Below, in pieces: positions 22,767 to 27,645 of a DNA stretch of 27,645 bases. The position numbers and the translations under genes are program-made. The DNA is from a virus. The notes beneath the pieces are model-generated. The model was not told where the DNA came from. It saw nothing but the letters and a program-made list of their open reading frames with translations, and searched no databases. How positions within the stretch are numbered: the first letter of the stretch is position 1; the number at the start of each line of letters is the position of its first letter. The stretch covers positions 1-27,645 of the IMG/VR virus record IMGVR_UViG_3300008120_000718. One strand, 5' to 3'.

Positions 22767-23366
22767 ATGGCAGAATTAATTAGTATAGCAGCGAATTATC
22801 CAGCGGTAGAATTTGATACCCTGATACCAGAACTTACTGACCCAGCAAATATTAGAGAAGCATTTTTAGCATATCACTTTGGTGTTGAAAATTTTGATGG
22901 AGCAACAGATACTCCAGCAGCAGACAGTATCCATAGTCATATAAAAACATTTAAAGATCTTTTAGATGGAATTGCTGCAAGTGCTGTATTAACTTTGGCT
23001 GGAACTGTTAATGAAATTAGTCTTTCAGCATCTAGTGGATTTGTAACAATTGGTCTTCCAGATGATGTTACTATATCTAACAATTTAACAGTATCAAATG
23101 ATTCTACTTTAAGTGGCAATTTAAACGTAGGTAGCAGCACTACCCTTAGTGGTACAGCAACCGCAATTTCTGGAATAAATATATTTGCTGACTCTTCTGC
23201 TAGAGACGCAGCAATAAATGCACCAGTTGAAGGCACAATAGCGTATTTACAGGACACTAACCAACAAAGCATATGGTCTGGATCAAGTTGGGTTGGAATA
23301 GAAGAACATGGAACTTTAGGTGGTAGAATAGATAATACAGAAGTTCTAGCACTGTTAGGACTATAG
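22767..23366 (+). CDS. Tail-fibre stalk protein
   Basis: 199 residues. N-terminal helical part (residues 1-70: 'VEFDTLIPELTDPANIREAF', 'AYHFGVENFDGATDTPAADS', 'IHSHIKTF') is a common phage fibre leader with an IxxHI pattern. Then 'TLAGTVNEISLSASSGFVTI', 'GLPDDVTISNNLTVSNDSTL' and 'SGNLNVGSSTTLSGTA' match the stalk of the gene at 3037. The C-terminal 60 residues have 'ADSSARDAAINAPVEGTIAY' and 'QSIWSGSSWVGI', the usual 'SxARDxAIxxPxEG...L....W.GSxW' tip. With the two genes before it, this repeats the order seen at 2357-4212. Confidence 0.7.
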   Translation: MAELISIAANYPAVEFDTLIPELTDPANIREAFLAYHFGVENFDGATDTPAADSIHSHIKTFKDLLDGIAASAVLTLAGTVNEISLSASSGFVTIGLPDDVTISNNLTVSNDSTLSGNLNVGSSTTLSGTATAISGINIFADSSARDAAINAPVEGTIAYLQDTNQQSIWSGSSWVGIEEHGTLGGRIDNTEVLALLGL

Positions 23367-23373
23367 GAGAAAA

Positions 23374-23688
23374 ATGGCAAATACATTTAAGGTAATATAT
23401 AGAGGTGCAACACCAGCAGTATCACCTACTTCTGCTAGCACTGTTTATACAGTACCATCTGCAACAACAACTTTAATTACAAATATTGTAGTTAGTAATT
23501 CAGACACTACTGCAAGAACATATTCTATCTTTTTAAATAACATAGGTTTGGCTGTAGAATCAACCGTTCCCCCAAGAGACTCTGTGATAATTGATGCTAA
23601 ACAGGTTTTAGTAGCCACAAATACCGTTAGGCTGGTAGCGAGCAACGCTGCAGTTAGTTTTCATATAAGCGGTCTAGAGATAAGTTAA
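23374..23688 (+). CDS. Small beta-rich tail protein ending in SGLEI, copy 3
   Basis: 104 residues. 'FKVIYRGATPAVSPTSASTV', 'YTVPSATTTLITNIVVSNSD', 'TTARTYSIFLNNIGLAVEST', 'VPPRDSVIIDAKQVLVATNT' and 'VRLVASNAAVSFHISGLEIS'. It is the paralogue of the genes at 13027 and 18760. The central loop differs (no ANDT; here PPRDS) and it is not followed by a polyglycine adhesin. Ribosome binding site AGGAG overlaps the previous stop (TATAGGAG). It is the last gene before the holin promoter. Confidence 0.7.
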   Translation: MANTFKVIYRGATPAVSPTSASTVYTVPSATTTLITNIVVSNSDTTARTYSIFLNNIGLAVESTVPPRDSVIIDAKQVLVATNTVRLVASNAAVSFHISGLEIS

Positions 23689-23692
23689 GGTA

Positions 23693-23721
23693 TTGACACC
23701 ACCAAGCATGGGGTGTACAAT
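23693..23721 (+). promoter_or_regulatory. Consensus promoter of the holin-like gene
   Basis: TTGACA (23693-23698), 17-nt spacer, TACAAT (23716-23721). Starts near 23728 and leaves a 25-nt leader with AAAGGAGG just before the ATG at 23753. This is the strongest promoter of the window by sequence. Confidence 0.72.
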
Positions 23722-23752
23722 TATATAATCAATGTCCTAAAGGAGGATATTA

Positions 23753-23995
23753 ATGGAATCAGTACTAAACAAAAAAGTTCTTGGATCAGCCTTGAACGCA
23801 TTTGTTATCGCATTAGTAACACAATTTGTTGCTACTGGTGCAGACCTAACATCTTTAACTGGAGATGCTTTAGGAACAATTCTAAACTCAGCAGTTTCTG
23901 CAGCAGTTTGGGTTGTTATTCGTGCAGTTAATCCAAAAGATAGCAAATTTGGTATCGGTGCAAAGCCAGAAGCCAAACCTGCTAAAAAGAAATAA
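23753..23995 (+). CDS. Holin-like two-span membrane protein
   Basis: 80 residues. Two hydrophobic segments, about 13-32 (ALNAFVIALVTQFVATGADL) and 40-59 (LGTILNSAVSAAVWVVIRAV), joined by a short polar loop, and a Lys/Pro-rich tail (AKPEAKPAKKK). Size, two spans and a basic C-terminus fit phage holins, which open the inner membrane at lysis time. No family motif proves it. The gene has its own consensus promoter, an excellent ribosome binding site (AAAGGAGG) and a following terminator, so it can be switched separately from the fibre genes, as expected for lysis. The predicted lysin at 26981-27490 is on the other strand. Confidence 0.62.
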   Translation: MESVLNKKVLGSALNAFVIALVTQFVATGADLTSLTGDALGTILNSAVSAAVWVVIRAVNPKDSKFGIGAKPEAKPAKKK

Positions 23996-24006
23996 AAATT
24001 AAAAAT

Positions 24007-24037
24007 AAAGGGGGTAGGAGAAATTCTACCCTCTTTT
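24007..24037 (+). terminator. Strong Rho-independent terminator after the holin-like gene
   Basis: Stem AAAGGGGGTAGGA / TTCTACCCTCTTT (24007-24019 with 24024-24036, including G-U pairs) around a GAAA tetraloop (24020-24023), with T residues at the 3' end. It ends the holin transcript just before the next promoter. Confidence 0.78.
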
Positions 24038-24044
24038 GCTATTG

Positions 24045-24050
24045 TATAAT
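24045..24050 (+). promoter_or_regulatory. -10 box of a leaderless promoter
   Basis: TATAAT, then 6 nt, then the ATG at 24057. It follows a strong terminator, so the next gene needs its own promoter, and no ribosome binding site is present. This is the clearest leaderless case on the plus strand. Confidence 0.6.
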
Positions 24051-24056
24051 TGATAT

Positions 24057-24860
24057 ATGAGAATAGGTTCATCTACTTTAAGTCAAAATAAGACTTTAAA
24101 TAAACAAAATACTATTAAAGGTTTAATACCTCAACAAGTTAAGAATTTTAACCCTAGCATATCTGACAGTTTTAATATTTTAAATGGATGGGATCCTATA
24201 AGGGGAACTTGGTCTACAGATGGAGATACTGTCTCAACATCTACTTCATCTAGTTCATATCCAATACTAACAAGTTTTGACTTAAGGTCTCAAAATATTA
24301 CAGCAACTATGTCTCTTACATCCGCAGGAGCAGGTGTTGTTTTTTGGCTTCAAGATCAAAATAACTGGTGGGCAGGAGTAACCTACTATACAACTGGCTC
24401 TGAGAGTTACATAACTGGTAGTTTTGAAAACTGTGTTCCTAGAGGTTTTTGTTATGGAGTAGACGCTAATGGATTTCCTTGGGGATGTGAGTCTTGCTCC
24501 ACTGGTTATAACTACAGTACTAGAACAAGATATAATTTTTATATTAGATTATTAAACTCAGTAAATGGAACAGTATCTGATATAACTAATATTTTATTAA
24601 GAAGTACATGTAATGCTTCTACTTCATTTTCACCCTGTACCGTTGCAAGTAACGACAATATAAACGGAATACAAATAACTACATCTGGAGATACTATAAC
24701 AGTTAGAGGAAGAGACGACTCTAGTAACTTTTATGGAAGTGCTATTTCTTACACAGCATCTAATCCAAATAAAGGACATCAATCTGGAGTAATATTTGTT
24801 CCTGGTAGTAACTATCTAGAGTCATCTGCTGTTCAAGATATAACGATCGTTGGTTCATAA
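24057..24860 (+). CDS. Lectin-like virion protein with a Cys-rich loop
   Basis: 267 residues. After a polar N-terminal tail comes 'DSFNILNGWDPIRGTWSTDG', 'LTSFDLRSQNITATMSLTSA' and 'GAGVVFWLQDQNNWWAGVTY' (about 38-110), the strand order of a concanavalin/LamG-like sandwich used in phage adhesins. A loop at about 126-147 holds four Cys (C126, C132, C144, C147) and two more Cys come later in 'RSTCNASTSFSPC', suggesting disulfide bonds and so exposure outside the cell. The C-terminus 'ESSAVQDITIVGS' closes the sandwich. Likely a virion surface protein. Start supported by the leaderless promoter; the stop overlaps the next ATG by one base. Confidence 0.64.
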   Translation: MRIGSSTLSQNKTLNKQNTIKGLIPQQVKNFNPSISDSFNILNGWDPIRGTWSTDGDTVSTSTSSSSYPILTSFDLRSQNITATMSLTSAGAGVVFWLQDQNNWWAGVTYYTTGSESYITGSFENCVPRGFCYGVDANGFPWGCESCSTGYNYSTRTRYNFYIRLLNSVNGTVSDITNILLRSTCNASTSFSPCTVASNDNINGIQITTSGDTITVRGRDDSSNFYGSAISYTASNPNKGHQSGVIFVPGSNYLESSAVQDITIVGS

Positions 24861-25096
24861 TGTCAAGTAAGTGGGAACTTTGGAAAGAAAAAAATGCTGG
24901 AGACTCTGTTCGTCCTTGGGACATGATAAATCCTAATATAGAAAAGGTATCAAAAGAAGAATTTGACAAACGCTTGAATATTTGCTTGAACTGTGATAGA
25001 CTGTTTAAACCAACTCGTCAATGTAAGGAATGTGGATGCTTTATGGATCTTAAGGCTCAACTAGGCCACGCTAACTGTCCTTTAGGAAAGTGGTAA
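24860..25096 (+). CDS. DUF6171-type zinc protein
   Basis: 78 residues. Six Cys in the order C42-x2-C45, C55-x2-C58-G-C60, C73-P ('CLNCDRLFKPTRQCKECGCF', 'ANCPLGKW'). The 'KPTRQCKECGCFM.LK..L..A.CP.GKW' ending is that of DUF6171, found in T4-like and other phages and in some bacteria; its role is unknown. The N-terminus is helical and ends 'SKEEFDKRLNIC'. It overlaps the lectin-like gene by one base and is followed by a gene one base later, so it is part of a coupled group leading to the glycosyltransferase. Confidence 0.78.
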   Translation: MSSKWELWKEKNAGDSVRPWDMINPNIEKVSKEEFDKRLNICLNCDRLFKPTRQCKECGCFMDLKAQLGHANCPLGKW

Positions 25097-25097
25097 T

Positions 25098-25370
25098 ATG
25101 CCATCTGTAAAGAAAGATAGAAGTTTGCAGGGTATTCAAATATCTACAGATAAAATATATAATGGACAAGTAGTTTTAGCATTTATCATTGATGAAGAAG
25201 TAGTTCAAACCTTTATGTGTGATGAAAGAATGGCTGCTATATTACAAAGTAATCCAATTATAGTTGAAATTACAGATAGAGATCCATTTTTAAATGGACC
25301 ACATGTTGGTTGGAAATATAAAGATAACACATTCTCAATGCCTAAACCTAATAAAGAAAGCATTAATTAA
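25098..25370 (+). CDS. Hypothetical small phage protein
   Basis: 90 residues. 'QISTDKIYNGQVVLAFIIDE', 'EVVQTFMCDERMAAILQSNP', 'IIVEITDRDPFLNGPHVGWK', 'YKDNTFSMPK'. The pattern of a short beta start, 'VQ....DER..A.L.S.P...[DE][VI]T', and a final 'VGWKY..N.F' is common in small proteins near tail or neck genes of aquatic phages, but I do not know a function. The stop overlaps the ATG of the glycosyltransferase by one base (TAATGA). Confidence 0.62.
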   Translation: MPSVKKDRSLQGIQISTDKIYNGQVVLAFIIDEEVVQTFMCDERMAAILQSNPIIVEITDRDPFLNGPHVGWKYKDNTFSMPKPNKESIN

Positions 25371-26458
25371 TGAGCAAACCAACTATTGGATTTTTAACCT
25401 ATGACTGGGCTTTTGGACTAAAGCCTATACAACCAAATGGATGTGCTTGGTATAGGTGTTATTTGCCCCTACAACAGTTAAAAAAGGACAAATATGAGGC
25501 TGGTATGGGTATGCCAGGGTATAACGATAAATATGGATTTGGAATACTAATTCCTGATCAACAAGCAATTCATGGCTGGGACATAGTTGTACTTAAACTT
25601 ATTATGTTAGAAAAAGTTGTAGAACAAGTAGATAAAGCAATTTCAATGGGACAAAAAATAGTTGTTGATTTAGATGATCATATGGAAGGTCTTGCTAAGA
25701 CTAATCTTGCTTATACTATGACAGACCCTTCTAAGAACCCAAACAATAATAGAGAACATTATTTTAAGATTATTGAAAAGGCTACTGCGTTAATTACCTC
25801 TACCCCTTTTCTTCAAGAATTTTATCAAAAGAAACATCCAGATAAACCAGTTTATTTAGTTCGTAATGGAATAGATTTAGAAAGATGGAAAGTTAGAAAT
25901 GATCATTCTGGACACTTGCCAACATATGGTTGGGTTGGTGCAACACCTTGGCGTAGTAGTGATCTAGAAAACTTAAATCCTTATTTTGGTGAATTTATAG
26001 AAAAACAAAGATGTAAATTTCATCACTCTGGAAGTATTAAAAATGCTCCAGAAGTATGGAAGCAAATAGGATTAAAAAATAAATACTTTACCCATGAGCC
26101 AATGAAACCTATCTTGTCTTACCCTGAACTGTTTAGAAAAATAGATGTTGGTATAGTACCTTTAACTGATCTAGAATTTAACCATGCTAAGTCATTTATT
26201 AAAGGTCTTGAATATACAGCAGCAGGAATTCCTTTTATCGCTAGCCCAAGTCCTGAATATGTATATCTAGCAGAGCATGGTGTTGGAAGAATAGCAAAGA
26301 CACCAGAAGAATGGATAGAGCATGCTAAAGAACTTATTGATCCAAAAGTAAGAAAAGAAGAAAGAGAAAAGAATAGAGAGATTGTAAAAGAAAAGTTTAG
26401 TATGCAAGCAAGGGCTGCTGACTGGGAAGAAACTTTTGACAAAATTCTTGCGTTATAA
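25370..26458 (+). CDS. GT-B fold glycosyltransferase (GT4-like)
   Basis: 362 residues. N-terminal half: 'GCAWYRCYLPLQQL' (24-37), 'GWDIVVLKLIM' (69-79), 'IVVDLDDHMEGL' (97-108, a Rossmann strand with an acidic end). Linker 'YLVRNGIDLERW' (162-173) is the typical V..NG.D...(.)(.) motif of GT4 enzymes. C-terminal half: 'YGWVGATPWRSSDL' (186-199), 'DVGIVPLTDLEFNHAKSFIK' (259-278) and 'GLEYTAAGIPFIAS' (279-292), where E281 and the K in 'AKSFIK' sit at the usual nucleotide-sugar contact sites. The sugar and acceptor cannot be told from sequence. Targets could be virion proteins, phage DNA or host glycans; position after tail genes favours virion or host surface. Confidence 0.8.
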   Translation: MSKPTIGFLTYDWAFGLKPIQPNGCAWYRCYLPLQQLKKDKYEAGMGMPGYNDKYGFGILIPDQQAIHGWDIVVLKLIMLEKVVEQVDKAISMGQKIVVDLDDHMEGLAKTNLAYTMTDPSKNPNNNREHYFKIIEKATALITSTPFLQEFYQKKHPDKPVYLVRNGIDLERWKVRNDHSGHLPTYGWVGATPWRSSDLENLNPYFGEFIEKQRCKFHHSGSIKNAPEVWKQIGLKNKYFTHEPMKPILSYPELFRKIDVGIVPLTDLEFNHAKSFIKGLEYTAAGIPFIASPSPEYVYLAEHGVGRIAKTPEEWIEHAKELIDPKVRKEEREKNREIVKEKFSMQARAADWEETFDKILAL

Positions 26459-26459
26459 T
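26454..26459 (+). promoter_or_regulatory. -10 box of a leaderless promoter overlapping a stop codon
   Basis: TATAAT overlaps the glycosyltransferase stop (26456-26458) and lies 6 nt before the ATG at 26466. A TTGACA at 26436-26441 is only 12 nt upstream, too close for a normal spacer. No ribosome binding site is visible for this gene. Confidence 0.45.
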
Positions 26460-26465
26460 TAATAC

Positions 26466-26984
26466 ATGGCTAAAATTTATATTACAAGCATAGATGACCT
26501 TAAACCTTTAGCAACCGTTATAGAAGACTTTTTAAAGAGGAATAGCGGGCACAGAAAAGCACTTTTTCAAAACCAAGCAGACCTCACCTTAGACTTAGGA
26601 AAAGAAAGACAATTAGGTAGCAAAAATCCAGTTATATACATATATGATGAAAATGATCTAGTATCTGGATTAGGAAAGACTATTACTAAAAACTTTAGGG
26701 ATAACCTTATAGATTGTTCATACCCACAAAACAATGGGGGTAGCAAAGAATATTTAACCTTAACTATTAATGTATGTAGACAAAATGATTCTATTGATCA
26801 AAATAAATATGGAAAAATTATAGGAGAAGCAATAGTTAAATACTTTAATCCTGAATATGAAGAAATATTAAAGCATCAACAAAATAATGAAAGAAAGTCA
26901 TCTAAAGATAAGACTTATTATGATAGAGCATTTAATCAGAATGCTACTAATAACTCTTCCTTGATTTTTGGCAAAAAGCCTTAA
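26466..26984 (+). CDS. Unrecognised phage protein
   Basis: 172 residues. I cannot assign a family. Visible parts: a helix 'IDDLKPLATVIEDFLKR', a Lys/Arg-rich patch around 'GHRKALFQNQADLTLDLGKE', a beta pair 'NPVIYIYDENDLVSGLGKTI' then 'YLTLTINVCRQN', a helix 'YGKIIGEAIVKYFNPEYEEI', and a polar disordered tail (about 135-172, Asn/Lys-rich). The beta-beta-helix middle could fit a small tail-terminator or neck-type fold, but that is a guess. Its stop overlaps the stop of the minus-strand transglycosylase gene by four bases (TTAA). Probably leaderless. Confidence 0.58.
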   Translation: MAKIYITSIDDLKPLATVIEDFLKRNSGHRKALFQNQADLTLDLGKERQLGSKNPVIYIYDENDLVSGLGKTITKNFRDNLIDCSYPQNNGGSKEYLTLTINVCRQNDSIDQNKYGKIIGEAIVKYFNPEYEEILKHQQNNERKSSKDKTYYDRAFNQNATNNSSLIFGKKP

Positions 26985-27490
26985 TACCAGCCTTTATACT
27001 TTCTAAAGTCCCAAGCCTTGCAACCATCTTCATAAACTAAATCTACATACTTGATCATTGCATCAATTTGAGCATATGGGTTAGTTGTTTTCTTTGCGTC
27101 AACCAAAGCCCAAGTACTATTTAAAAATTGACCAATACCAAAAGCAGTTGACTTAGGATTGTCTGCAAGCGGATTCCATTTTGATTCTCTGTCTATGATA
27201 TTAAAATAGCAGTTTAATTCTTTTGCTGGAACATTCTGCTTCAAATAATGTTGATAGGCTAAAATTGCTCTTTGAGACTTTGGATCTGTAAATTGAGCCT
27301 TAGATCTACTAGCGGTCACTGCGTTGCTTTCACGAGCCTCTAGGAGCCCCTTTAAAGGGCTAAAGGTGGCTTGTCCTTGTTCGACAGCCACCAAAGGTTC
27401 AGCGGTATAAATGGGTCTATGTCTATCTACATAATTAGAATATGTTCCTACAAAAATAAATGCTAAAGTTGCTAATACTACACTCTTCAT
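26981..27490 (-). CDS. Secreted lytic transglycosylase-type lysin
   Basis: 169 residues. Signal-like N-terminus (K2, then a hydrophobic run about 4-16, then 'TYSNYVDRH'), a low-complexity linker, then an SLT/lysozyme-like domain from about residue 70: 'CYFNIIDRESKWNPLADNPK' with E102 as the likely catalytic acid, 'STAFGIGQFLNSTW' (114-127), 'NPYAQIDAMIKYV' and the end 'GCKAWDFRKYKGWY'. The ESxWNP, GxxQFxxSTW, and C-x-A-W...GWY parts match actinobacterial transglycosylases of the resuscitation-factor/aggregation-factor kind. It would cut peptidoglycan glycan strands, as a lysin or a virion-borne enzyme. It has its own promoter and a strong ribosome binding site (GGGAGGTAACTT-ATG read on the minus strand). 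It converges with the plus-strand genes. Confidence 0.8.
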   Translation of the reverse strand: MKSVVLATLAFIFVGTYSNYVDRHRPIYTAEPLVAVEQGQATFSPLKGLLEARESNAVTASRSKAQFTDPKSQRAILAYQHYLKQNVPAKELNCYFNIIDRESKWNPLADNPKSTAFGIGQFLNSTWALVDAKKTTNPYAQIDAMIKYVDLVYEDGCKAWDFRKYKGWY

Positions 27491-27523
27491 AAGTTACCTC
27501 CCTGAAGAAGTATTTTTAGTGAC

Positions 27524-27535
27524 TATACTAGTATA
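27524..27535. promoter_or_regulatory. 12-bp palindrome over the -10 box of the lysin promoter
   Basis: TATACTAGTATA is a perfect palindrome, so a TATACT box is present on both strands. It contains the minus-strand -10 (27530-27535). It may be a repressor operator or simply a chance product of the -10 sequence. Confidence 0.4.
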
Positions 27536-27558
27536 ACCCATGAATTTATAAAAATCAA
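27530..27558 (-). promoter_or_regulatory. Minus-strand promoter of the lytic transglycosylase gene
   Basis: Read on the minus strand: TTGATT (27558-27553), 17-nt spacer, TATACT (27535-27530). Start expected near 27523, leaving a leader of about 32 nt with GGGAGG before the ATG at 27490. Confidence 0.62.
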
Positions 27559-27608
27559 CTATTTTTCAATATTTTTTAAAAAAGTGATATAAACCACAAA
27601 AAGAATTT

Positions 27609-27630
27609 ACATATATACATATATACATAT
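27609..27630. repeat. Short AT-rich tandem repeat (ACATATAT)
   Basis: 2.75 copies of the 8-bp unit ACATATAT in the non-coding end of the window, beyond the lysin promoter. It may be a binding-site array or a simple microsatellite; the rest of 27559-27645 is AT-rich without a gene I can support. Confidence 0.5.
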
Positions 27631-27645
27631 CTAGATATTATTAAT

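Noticed and set aside
23713-24072. Other frames overlapping the holin-like gene on both strands
   Set aside because: They cross the promoter, ribosome binding site or terminator and show no domain; the 80-residue frame has the proper signals.
26436-26459. Full -35/-10 promoter TTGACA...TATAAT before the gene at 26466
   Set aside because: The spacer is 12 nt, too short; TTGACA is part of the glycosyltransferase coding sequence. Only the -10 is kept.
27609-27630. ACATATAT repeat as a CRISPR array or replication origin
   Set aside because: Units are 8 bp without spacers, and no origin-binding boxes or replication genes are near.

Overview
This window is a late, virion-side segment of a tailed double-stranded DNA phage genome (Caudoviricetes). 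It is AT-rich (about one third G+C by eye) and uses the standard bacterial code. Three signs point to an actinobacterial host: a DUF7455-type zinc protein at 1719-1943 (minus), a lytic transglycosylase with the actinobacterial 'CxAW...GWY' ending at 26981-27490 (minus), and several start codons placed exactly 6 nt after a TATAAT box, as in leaderless genes. Several tail proteins, above all the 1004-residue protein at 15557-18571, resemble those of aquatic T4-like myoviruses, so an aquatic actinophage is a reasonable guess. No terminase, portal, capsid, integrase, tRNA, CRISPR or insertion sequence is visible here.

Layout. 1-2310 holds small genes: a recombination endonuclease VII, an orphan zinc-ribbon protein, a DUF6582-like protein, a tiny membrane peptide, a GC-rich region able to fold into several helices (candidate structured RNA, 1502-1703), the minus-strand DUF7455 gene and a membrane-anchored coiled-coil protein. 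2315-24860 is one long plus-strand array, about 22.5 kb, almost entirely of tail-fibre, adhesin and tail-accessory genes packed with 0-60 nt gaps or 1-4 nt overlaps. It ends with a holin-like gene, a terminator and one more virion-like protein. 24860-26984 carries a DUF6171 zinc protein, a small hypothetical protein, a GT-B glycosyltransferase and an unrecognised protein. The lytic transglycosylase closes the window, read from the opposite strand.

The array is built by reuse of modules. Six genes start with the same M-x-[RK]-x-R-[DE] leader, five end in the same domain finishing in VYGY, three copies of a polyglycine adhesin (plus one broken copy) are followed by three copies of a small 'NYAGIGY'-type partner, three copies of an 'FG.EI' beta protein occur, and a 92-residue module is tandemly repeated 4 times in one gene and 2 times in another. 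An Ig-like + collagen + stalk block occurs at both ends of the array. This looks like a phage carrying many alternative or co-assembled receptor-binding parts. The holin and transglycosylase would handle lysis, and the glycosyltransferase may decorate virion or host surface structures; these last assignments are inference.
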